Below, piece by piece: positions 34,565 through 40,585 of a stretch of DNA of 40,585 bases. Each line of letters opens with the position of its first letter. The stretch's first letter is position 1. The position numbers and the translations under genes are program-made. Below the pieces are notes generated by a model. It saw only the letters and a program-made list of their open reading frames with translations. It had not been told where the DNA came from and ran no database searches. This stretch comes from an uncultured Deferribacteraceae bacterium (lineage in GTDB: Bacteria > Chrysiogenota > Deferribacteres > Deferribacterales > Mucispirillaceae), in assembly GCA_947041165.1 (NCBI GenBank), contig CAMRCY010000020.1:1-40585 (forward strand), given 5' to 3'.

Positions 34565-34580
34565 AATGTATATATACATT
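34565..34580. promoter_or_regulatory. 16-bp perfect palindrome upstream of iadA
   Basis: AATGTATATATACATT is its own reverse complement. It lies 28 bp upstream of the iadA -35 candidate and could be a dimeric regulator site, although an AT-rich context makes chance palindromes more likely. Confidence 0.35.
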
Positions 34581-34608
34581 ATTAGAATATTATACCTACT
34601 TAACATCC

Positions 34609-34635
34609 TTGCTATATAAATCAGAATGATATAAA
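34609..34635 (+). promoter_or_regulatory. Possible promoter of iadA
   Basis: TTGCTA at 34609-34614 and TATAAA at 34630-34635 are 15 nt apart, slightly short spacing. The start codon is 68 nt downstream of the -10 box. Confidence 0.35.
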
Positions 34636-34703
34636 ATAGCTTATGTATTTGTAAAATAATTTTATCGTACAATTAAAAAGTGTCAAAGGAGAATAGTAAT
34701 AAT

Positions 34704-35849
34704 ATGTTTATATTAATTAAAAATAGCTCAATATACTCACCTAAATTTATAGGTGAAAAAGATATACTTATCTGCAACAATAAAATAGTTGAAATAGGTG
34801 AAAATTTAAATTATACATTTAAAAATTTAATCACAATAGACGGTAAAGGTAAAAAATGTGTACCAGGATTTATGGATACACACATGCATATTATCGGTGG
34901 CGGTGGTGAAGCTGGATGCATAACAAGAGTTCCTGAAATTCCTCTATCAACTTTTATAACATCTGGACTTACAACCGTAACTGGTTTATTAGGCACAGAC
35001 TCAATCACTAGAAATATTGAAACTCTGGTTGCAAAAACTAAATCATTAAATGAAAGTGGTATGAACGCTTACTGTCTAACAGGATCATACACATTTCCTT
35101 CACCTACTCTAACTGGAGATCTTCAAAGAGATATCGTATTTATACGTGAAATCGTAGGTGTAAAATTAGCGATGTCTGATCATAGATCATCTGCTATCAC
35201 TATTGATGAATTAGAACGTCTTGCACTTCACACTAGAGTTGCTGGTATGGTTGCTGGGAAAAAATCATTCGTAGAAGTGCATATCGGAACTGCAAAATCA
35301 TACATAGAGATGATACTCAAAGTTGTAGAAAAAGGACAAACTCCTGCAAGTGCATTTAAACCAACTCACATCTCAAGAAGTAAAGACCTGTTTAAACAAG
35401 GTATACAGTTTAATAAAATGGGTGGATATATAGACATCACTTCTTGTCTAGCATCACACCTACCGATGGATGAATCTTTCGCAATGCTTAAAGAAGAGAA
35501 AGCATTACTTAATAGAGTGACATTAAGCTCCGATGGTAACGGTAGCTGGAACAGAGTTGATAGCGACGGCAAAATAATTGAGATCGGAAAATCAAGCTGT
35601 AATGAAGTACACAACGGTATAAAATTTCTTGTCGAAAACAAAGTGCTAAGCTTAGAAGAAGCACTGCCTTTTGCAACAAGTAACACAGCTGGTGGACTTG
35701 GAATTGAACATGAAAGAGGATCTATTAAAGAGAATTATTATGCAGATTTATTACTGCTAGATGATAAGCTGAATATTGACACAGTTATCGCTAATGGAAA
35801 TATTATGATGCAAAACAGCGAAGTGTTAGTTAAAGGATATTACGAGTAG
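34704..35849 (+). CDS. iadA: Isoaspartyl dipeptidase IadA
   Basis: IadA hydrolyses beta-aspartyl (isoaspartyl) dipeptides left from damaged proteins, using two zinc ions. Diagnostic stretches shared with E. coli IadA are MDTHMHIIGGGGEAG (metal HxH at 60 and 62), TVTGLLGTDSITR, LTGSYTFPSPTLTG, GVKLAMSDHRS with the bridging Lys, HIGTAKSY, FKPTHISR, GGYIDITS and VTLSSDGNGSW with the catalytic Asp. A GTG at 34680 opens the frame eight codons earlier, but those codons contain the AAAGGAG site, so ATG at 34704 is chosen, giving 381 residues. The spacing from AGGAG is 12 nt, a little long. The stop is followed in the same frame by a long Tyr-Glu/Asp tract. Confidence 0.95.
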   Translation: MFILIKNSSIYSPKFIGEKDILICNNKIVEIGENLNYTFKNLITIDGKGKKCVPGFMDTHMHIIGGGGEAGCITRVPEIPLSTFITSGLTTVTGLLGTDSITRNIETLVAKTKSLNESGMNAYCLTGSYTFPSPTLTGDLQRDIVFIREIVGVKLAMSDHRSSAITIDELERLALHTRVAGMVAGKKSFVEVHIGTAKSYIEMILKVVEKGQTPASAFKPTHISRSKDLFKQGIQFNKMGGYIDITSCLASHLPMDESFAMLKEEKALLNRVTLSSDGNGSWNRVDSDGKIIEIGKSSCNEVHNGIKFLVENKVLSLEEALPFATSNTAGGLGIEHERGSIKENYYADLLLLDDKLNIDTVIANGNIMMQNSEVLVKGYYE

Positions 35850-35882
35850 ATTTGAATTAAAATTAAGTTGTTAGATTGAACC

Positions 35883-36134
35883 TATCGTTATGAGTATGAT
35901 TATGAGTGCGATTATGAGCATGATTATAAGTACGAGTATGAATTCTATTACGAGTATGAATATGATTACGGTTACAAGTATGAGTATGAATATGATTACG
36001 ATTATGAGTATGAACATGGGTACGATTATGATTACGAGTATGAGTATGGGTACGAGTATGATTACGAGTAAGATTATAAGTACGATTACGAACATGATTA
36101 CAAGTATAACTATAAGTACGATTACGGCGAATAG
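35883..36134 (+). repeat. Hexanucleotide tract reading as Tyr-Glu/Asp repeats
   Basis: A period-6 repeat (TAYGAN) runs for about 250 bp. In the iadA frame it reads as alternating Tyr and Glu/Asp, with occasional His, Lys and Gly, until TAA at 36069-36071. It then resumes to TAG at 36132-36134. Of the 30 alternate codons from 35889 to the TAA, 26 are TAT or TAC (17 and 9) and none is a stop. A 30-nt higher-order unit is visible around 35949-36068. Three stops (TAG, TGA, TGA) separate it from iadA, and no ATG, GTG or TTG opens this frame. Other frames give low-complexity hydrophobic or Met/Ser-rich strings. It may be a decayed coding repeat or a non-coding satellite. Confidence 0.75.
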
Positions 36135-36163
36135 TAAAACATATTATTAATTTATAAAAGATA

Positions 36164-36188
36164 AATTGAGTGCTAAAAACACTCAGTT
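36164..36188. other. 9-bp hairpin after the Tyr-rich tract
   Basis: AATTGAGTG at 36164-36172 pairs with CACTCAGTT at 36180-36188 (one wobble, 7-nt loop). No clean T-run follows on either strand. It may be a processing or stabilising element of the iadA transcript. Confidence 0.4.
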
Positions 36189-36233
36189 ACAAATAACAAA
36201 CTTAAAATAAAAATTATAGTTAAATTATAAAAC

Positions 36234-36291
36234 GGTGTGTTAGCTTAAAGGGTAGTAATTATAATTCTCTTTAACTAACCACCATTTTTAT
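36234..36291 (+). terminator. Strong terminator, iadA side, bidirectional
   Basis: GGTG-GTTAG-TTAAAG at 36234-36250 pairs with CTTTAA-CTAAC-CACC at 36269-36283, a long stem with two single-base bulges. ATTTTTATT follows on the plus strand. On the minus strand GTTTTATAATTT follows, so it can also end the TPR transcript. Its right arm includes the last codons of the TPR gene at 36275. Confidence 0.75.
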
Positions 36292-37330
36292 TATCTATTA
36301 ATTTCTGCAATTTATTCTTATACATAACAATAAACTCATCATCAGGATTTGCTGACAGATATATATTGAGATGTTCAACAGCCTCAGATTTTTGACCAGA
36401 CTCACCAAACGCAATACCTTTCAACTTATACATTTCAATATCATTTTTATTATCAGCCATAAGTTTATCGATGTAAATAATCGCTTCATTATATCTATCT
36501 AGCTCAAATAAAATATCAATTTTTAGTCGATACCCAACATCTGAATTTGGAAACAATATTAAAATCTCATCAGTACGAGTTAACGCTTTTTCAAAGTTCT
36601 TAGATAGACGTGAAACCTCTACCGATCTAACAAGACTCTCAATATCATTTCTTTCATTATAACTAGTGAATACTAGATAGCTGATTATAGATAATAAAAC
36701 TACTGCAAATATGATTTGTATTTTTTTAAGCGATCTAATAACTAAATCTTTTTTCATAATATTTAGCTTAAAAAGTGAAAACCTACTGCTTATGCTTTTC
36801 GGACTTGTATGATGTTTGTTCAATAAGCTAACTAACTTAATCACGTCTATATTATTTTTATCAATCAATAAAACTTGCTCATAAACACTCAATGCTTCTT
36901 GATATCTTTTCATCATAAACAGAGCATCACCCTTGCCTATTAAAGCTTCTAGATCATCACTATTTAAAGTTAATACGGTGTCGTATAATGTTAATGCTTG
37001 TAAATATTTTCTAAGTGAATATAACGCTGATGCTTTATTTATTTGATAAGTAGGTTCAGTTGGATTTATCTCAATAGCCTGATTAAAATATATTAACGCT
37101 TCATTAAATTTGTTTTTATATAGTAGAGCATTGCCTTTATAATTTAGATATTCAGGATTAGTAGGATTAAGTCTAATCGCCTCATTGATAGATTTGATAG
37201 CTCTATTATACTTTTTTAATTTTATATATATAGTTGCAATCTGACTATATAATTCGGGATCTTTATCGTTAATTTTTAGTTTGGCATATATAGTAGCTAA
37301 AATTTTTATAAGACTTTTTTTATCATCCAT
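36275..37330 (-). CDS. Membrane-anchored TPR protein
   Basis: This 351-residue protein has two TPR blocks separated by a membrane helix. The first (about 25-165) has four or five repeats such as YNRAIKSINEAIRLNPTNPE. Residues 204-222 form a hydrophobic helix preceded by Lys/Arg. Two or three more repeats (about 230-345) follow. With the basic side before the helix, the first block is predicted cytoplasmic and the second periplasmic. The partner is unknown. The start is odd: no ribosome binding site precedes the ATG, whereas AGGAG at 37364-37368 lies six bases before an in-frame ATT at 37357, which would add nine residues. I keep the ATG but cannot exclude ATT. Confidence 0.85.
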   Translation of the reverse strand: MDDKKSLIKILATIYAKLKINDKDPELYSQIATIYIKLKKYNRAIKSINEAIRLNPTNPEYLNYKGNALLYKNKFNEALIYFNQAIEINPTEPTYQINKASALYSLRKYLQALTLYDTVLTLNSDDLEALIGKGDALFMMKRYQEALSVYEQVLLIDKNNIDVIKLVSLLNKHHTSPKSISSRFSLFKLNIMKKDLVIRSLKKIQIIFAVVLLSIISYLVFTSYNERNDIESLVRSVEVSRLSKNFEKALTRTDEILILFPNSDVGYRLKIDILFELDRYNEAIIYIDKLMADNKNDIEMYKLKGIAFGESGQKSEAVEHLNIYLSANPDDEFIVMYKNKLQKLIDNKNGG

Positions 37331-37510
37331 ATGTCTATCGTTATCTTTTTTATAAATAAAAATCTCCTACCAACTATTATCAAACTATTTACAATATTAT
37401 ATCATTATGAGAATAAAATAAATATCTTTTTATATATCAAGATAGTATGTTTATTATAATTTATATTATAGATCAATCATAATCTTATATTAGGAAAAAG
37501 TATTAATTAA

Positions 37511-37615
37511 AATTTTAAAATCAATCCATTGACAGGAAATCTATGGATTTTAGTCGTGTCAACTTCATTACTTGTACCAATTATAGTTGCAAAAATAAAG
37601 AAAGTTAAGCAATAA
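37511..37615 (+). pseudogene. Remnant of a membrane protein C-terminus, P-type ATPase-like
   Basis: After a TAA at 37508-37510 one plus-strand frame reads protein-like for 34 codons to TAA. It contains INPLTGNLWILVVSTSLL, then VPIIVAKIKKVKQ. A short polar lead, P-L-T, Trp, one hydrophobic helix and a basic tail ending KK-K resemble the last helix of cation-transporting P-type ATPases. Upstream frames contain stops, so only the tail survives. There is no start with a binding site (a TTG at 37529 is the only candidate). The ATPase match is my inference from pattern. Confidence 0.4.
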
Positions 37616-37721
37616 AAATATCTGACTTAACTAAAAGTTAAAAACTACACATGATAAATATATTTGATAATTCAAAATCTTGCAAAGGTGAGATACTTAA
37701 AAACATACAATAACATTTAAC

Positions 37722-37769
37722 AAAAAAATGAACGGATAGATTAATATAAATATCAACCATAACCGTTCA
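37722..37769 (-). terminator. Terminator downstream of the first chemoreceptor gene
   Basis: TGAACGG at 37729-37735 and CCGTTCA at 37763-37769 form a perfect 7-bp stem. On the minus strand it is followed by seven T residues. It lies about 390 nt past the chemoreceptor stop, on the far side of the 29-bp repeats, so the repeats should be transcribed. Confidence 0.7.
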
Positions 37770-37946
37770 CTTTTAAAACATATATTATAATATATAGTAT
37801 ATAAACATACTATATCTACATGACTTGTAAAATTCTTTAACCGTAAATAAATTACCTATAAAACCATAACTAAGACGTAACACTAAAATTCGCTAAAATA
37901 ATCCCAACATAGTTATCATCTTACTATACAACAAAATACCCTACCC

Positions 37947-38142
37947 ATAACTAACCTAAATTGACACTAACATAAATTCCACGAACCTAAGCTCTACTAA
38001 CATCGTTGACTAACCTAAATTGACACTAACATAGTTGACGAACATAAGTTCTACTAACATTAGTTAACTAACCTAAGCTCTACAACCACAGTTGACTAAC
38101 GTAAATTCAACTAATTTAATTTCCACTAACATTAGTTAACTT
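37947..38142. repeat. 28-29-bp degenerate tandem repeat, about seven units
   Basis: Unit starts fall at 37947, 37976, 38005, 38034, 38063, 38091 and 38119. The consensus is near GTTGACTAACCTAA, then a variable centre, then CTACTAACATTA. Identity between units is moderate to high and there are no unique spacers, so it is not a CRISPR array. It lies in the presumed 3' UTR of the chemoreceptor gene. No frame is open. Confidence 0.85.
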
Positions 38143-38160
38143 GTGTGTTTTTCTAAAATC

Positions 38161-39903
38161 TTATGCACCTTGTTTATTGATCTTATTTTGTCTATTAAGA
38201 TCTTTTTTCTCGATGTTCATTTTATCTGAAAGACCATCTCCCTTACCTGGTGTCATAATCTCATAATCACTATTTATATCAAACGAAAATAGTTTTTCAT
38301 TTAGAAGTTCTAGTCTATCTTGAAGGTTAGTTACAACAATAGTTACCTCTGATACTGCTGATGTTGATTCCTCAATTCCTGATGCAACCGATTGTGCTAA
38401 CTCAGAACTATTAAGTATTAAATCGTAGTTTTGAGTAACCTCTTCATTAATAATTCCAGTAGTATTAAAAATGCTATTAACCCCACCATATATCTTATTA
38501 AACGCTGTTTCTGTAACCTCTATTGACTGAACACCATCTGATACTGTTGTTGATGCTTTTTTCATCTCTGTTGATGCGATCTCTGAATCGTTCTGCAACG
38601 TAGATATAATCTGCTCGATCTCACTTGTTGCTTTCTGTGTACGCTCTGCAAGTTTACGAACTTCATCAGCAACCACTGCAAATCCTCTACCAGCTTCACC
38701 AGCTCTAGCTGCCTCAATTGCAGCGTTTAATGCTAATAGATTTGTTTGATCTGCTATATCGTTAATAACTGTAATAATATTTCCGATCTCTGCTGATGAG
38801 TCTGATAACTTCGTAATCGTGCCTGATAATGAATCAGTTTGTTGATTAATATTTTGCATAGCATTTTTCACGATTGTAAGTTGAGCTTGCCCTTCCTCAG
38901 TATCTTTAACAGCTTCTTGAATAACACCACTATCTGTTTGAAGCATCTCTACAACTTTTTTAAGCTTTTCTGTGATTATTTCCATATTCTCTGCACTTTT
39001 TGTTACCTGCTCTGATTGAGAATTAAATGTGATATCTAACTCGTTCATCGTATTCACAAGGCTAGTATTATCTCTTTCAATATGTCCTGAGGCATCAACT
39101 ACATCTTTTAACATATCTGATATACGTTGAACAAATGTATTAATCGACGAATATGTAGTGAAAACTTCATTCTCTGTTTTATATTCTGGTAACCTGTAAT
39201 TTAGATAACCGTTTCCTAAAACAGTAAACAAACTACTCATACGTCCAAATGCTTTTGCAATAATCATTACTGTTCCAGTAACAAAAAGCGTAAACAGTAG
39301 TAATGCCAACACTAAAAACACTGTCGCACCAATCACAAGTTTCTTAACTTTATTGATATCCTTCATTTTAGTGCTTTCTAATATATTTATGTTCTCGGCT
39401 GTTACGTCACTGATGACACCATATGTTTTATTTAAATTATTATCATAATCTATTCCATATATTATCGCTTCTGCACCTGCATAATCGCCACTATTAAATA
39501 GAGATAATGCGCTATCTTCATAACTTTCACTAACTAAAACAGCAGCATTAAGTGTTTCTAAATTACTAAGTATTTTAGCTAAAGATTCAATATTTTTTAA
39601 ATTACTTATCTCATCATTTATTTCTAAAGATCTTTTTATGCCAGACTGATAGTTATTATAATAATCTTTATTTTTCGTAGATAGATATATTTTAATTGAT
39701 GATACCGAAAATAATCTATTCTTCTCAATTTCATCTAATAACTTCACTGCTTGAGCATTTGATGACGAGCCTTCAACTCCTAAATCAACCGAATGTGAAA
39801 GATACGCCATTGTGAGTAGAATTGATACAAGAAACACAATTCCAAATGAAAATATCATTATTAAAATCGCTCTTATACGAAGTCTAGCTATTAATTTTAT
39901 CAT
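38161..39903 (-). CDS. Methyl-accepting chemotaxis protein
   Basis: This is a membrane chemoreceptor that should signal to CheA/CheW. It has one helix at about 10-33, a mainly helical sensor of about 150 residues (four-helix-bundle type), and a second helix around 190-215. A weak HAMP-like segment and a long cytoplasmic coiled coil follow. The signalling tip is intact: [22 protein letters not shown] then [22 protein letters not shown]. No C-terminal CheR-docking pentapeptide is present. A GTG two codons earlier lies inside the GAGGTG binding site, so the ATG at 39903 is used (580 residues). A second receptor gene lies upstream on the same strand. The ligand is unknown. Confidence 0.95.
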   Translation of the reverse strand: MIKLIARLRIRAILIMIFSFGIVFLVSILLTMAYLSHSVDLGVEGSSSNAQAVKLLDEIEKNRLFSVSSIKIYLSTKNKDYYNNYQSGIKRSLEINDEISNLKNIESLAKILSNLETLNAAVLVSESYEDSALSLFNSGDYAGAEAIIYGIDYDNNLNKTYGVISDVTAENINILESTKMKDINKVKKLVIGATVFLVLALLLFTLFVTGTVMIIAKAFGRMSSLFTVLGNGYLNYRLPEYKTENEVFTTYSSINTFVQRISDMLKDVVDASGHIERDNTSLVNTMNELDITFNSQSEQVTKSAENMEIITEKLKKVVEMLQTDSGVIQEAVKDTEEGQAQLTIVKNAMQNINQQTDSLSGTITKLSDSSAEIGNIITVINDIADQTNLLALNAAIEAARAGEAGRGFAVVADEVRKLAERTQKATSEIEQIISTLQNDSEIASTEMKKASTTVSDGVQSIEVTETAFNKIYGGVNSIFNTTGIINEEVTQNYDLILNSSELAQSVASGIEESTSAVSEVTIVVTNLQDRLELLNEKLFSFDINSDYEIMTPGKGDGLSDKMNIEKKDLNRQNKINKQGA

Positions 39904-40200
39904 ATACACCTCAAATCGTACTTAACGTACTCACAAATTCTATATTTTTTTATTATATATCTAATACAAAACAAGCGTTAAAACTACGCTCAATTTCCAA
40001 TACCATAAACTAAACAATAAATTATTTCAACTATATTTTATATAAGGCGATCTACACACAAATATCTAACAATATCTATGTCATCAATTTATAAAATATA
40101 CCCATAAGTTAATCATTCTGATACATATATCGTTAAGATTGTAATAAAATTTTCTACCAAATCTACTAGTGAGAATTTCTAGTTACAACACATAATAACT

Positions 40201-40230
40201 ATACGTTCACCAATTTCATGATGAACGTAT
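40201..40230 (-). terminator. 9-bp hairpin after the second chemoreceptor gene
   Basis: ATACGTTCA at 40201-40209 and TGAACGTAT at 40222-40230 pair perfectly with a 12-nt loop, 17 nt after the stop codon. The following minus-strand bases (AGTTATTATG) hold no strong T-run, so termination is uncertain. The rest of the gap 39904-40247 shows no ORF and no clear promoter. Confidence 0.45.
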
Positions 40231-40247
40231 AATCTACTTATATTATA

Positions 40248-40585
40248 TTACATTATCTTATCTAGGTCATCACTAATAGTGAAAAATGATAACTTGTTTT
40301 TTAACATTTCAACACGTTTTTGTAAATGTCCAACAGTTGATGTAAACTCTGCCACAGCTGAAGTTGATTCTTCAATACCTGCTGCAACCATCTGTGTTGA
40401 CTCTGAAATACTGCGAATAAGATCGTAGTTTTGAGAAACCTCAACATTAATAGATGCAGTTGTTTCTGATATCTGGTTTACTCCACCAAAAATCTCATTG
40501 AATGCTTCCTCAGTTTCTTCGATCGATGCTACACCATCTGATACTGTTGTTGATGCTTTTTTCATCTCTGTTGATGCGATCTCTG
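40248..40585 (-). CDS. Methyl-accepting chemotaxis protein, C-terminal part
   Basis: This is the 3' end of a second chemoreceptor gene; the 5' part lies beyond the window. The frame is open through the edge, beginning with [13 protein letters not shown], so the ATG at 40565 is internal. The visible 112 codons cover the second half of the signalling coiled coil and the C-terminal methylation helix. They align closely with the end of the first receptor ([28 protein letters not shown] against [14 protein letters not shown], and [11 protein letters not shown]). It ends 24 residues sooner past the helix and also lacks a docking pentapeptide. Confidence 0.92.
   Translation of the reverse strand, partial: EIASTEMKKASTTVSDGVASIEETEEAFNEIFGGVNQISETTASINVEVSQNYDLIRSISESTQMVAAGIEESTSAVAEFTSTVGHLQKRVEMLKNKLSFFTISDDLDKIM

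Larger units (their letters stand above)
34233..34703. other. Intergenic region, divergent TPR gene and iadA
   Basis: In 471 bp I see no coding frame. AGTTATAG at 34276-34283 and CTATAACT at 34318-34325 form an 8-bp inverted repeat with a long loop near the TPR gene. A 16-bp palindrome and a possible iadA promoter lie at the other end. The remainder is AT-rich without recognisable sites. Confidence 0.5.

Noticed and set aside
34233-34703. tRNA gene in the long gap
   Set aside because: No cloverleaf arms, TTCGA loop or GC-rich stems could be found.
35871-36095. Hydrophobic minus-strand ORF, apparently a membrane peptide
   Set aside because: It is the antisense of the same hexanucleotide tract, composed almost only of Ile, Leu and Val, with no ribosome binding site.
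35890-36150. Plus-strand ORF rich in Met, Ser, Ile and Thr
   Set aside because: It is an out-of-frame reading of the TAYGAN tract; only the Tyr-Glu/Asp frame shows codon choice that avoids stops.
37947-38142. CRISPR array
   Set aside because: The units are 28-29 bp but directly abut one another, with no unique spacers, and no cas gene is in the window.

Overview
The window is AT-rich bacterial chromosome. A LolA-like carrier, an outer-membrane barrel with a terminal Phe, a lipoprotein and membrane-bound chemoreceptors point to a diderm, chemotactic bacterium. MurE carries the DNPR motif, so the peptidoglycan is expected to be meso-diaminopimelate type. I cannot fix the phylum from sequence alone. 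A low-GC diderm such as a Deferribacterota member would fit, but that is a guess.

Layout. (1) Positions 1-4500 are an accessory stretch: a YjbQ-family gene, two paralogous unknown genes flanking a chloramphenicol acetyltransferase gene, a decayed ORF and a metal-dependent amidohydrolase. (2) Positions 4790-6966 hold a GAPDH gene (gap) and a GT4 glycosyltransferase gene. (3) Positions 7132-23358 are a nearly complete division and cell-wall (dcw) cluster, all on the minus strand. Its order is mraZ-rsmH-ftsL-ftsI-murE-murF-mraY-murD-ftsW-murG-murC-ddl-ftsQ-ftsA-ftsZ. The genes abut or overlap and are probably read from promoters upstream of mraZ. No murB is present. (4) Divergently, gpmI and comF run on the plus strand. 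(5) Positions 26607-31628 are a five-gene minus-strand envelope operon: LolA-like protein, beta-barrel, ABC ATPase and two FtsX/LolC-type permeases. It is divergent from an ankyrin-repeat lipoprotein. (6) The right end has two TPR genes, isoaspartyl dipeptidase (iadA) and two chemoreceptor genes, the last cut by the window edge.

The most unusual signal lies between the genes. Several genes are followed, after the stop codon and usually before a hairpin terminator, by short tandem repeats that differ at each locus. Examples are 70 bp x 3 after the ABC operon, 28-29 bp x 7 after the chemoreceptor, 35 bp x 3 after the ankyrin gene, scattered copies of the ftsZ 3' end after ftsZ, 20 bp units at the yjbQ stop, and a hexanucleotide tract after iadA. 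The iadA tract reads as a long Tyr-Glu/Asp alternation in the iadA frame, behind three stop codons. Two gene remnants also sit in gaps: a probable P-type ATPase C-terminus and an unidentified ORF broken by TAG. I found no tRNA, rRNA, insertion sequence or CRISPR array.

Start codons were moved where the ribosome binding site required it: gap, ddl, iadA and the first chemoreceptor. MurC appears to start at TTG.
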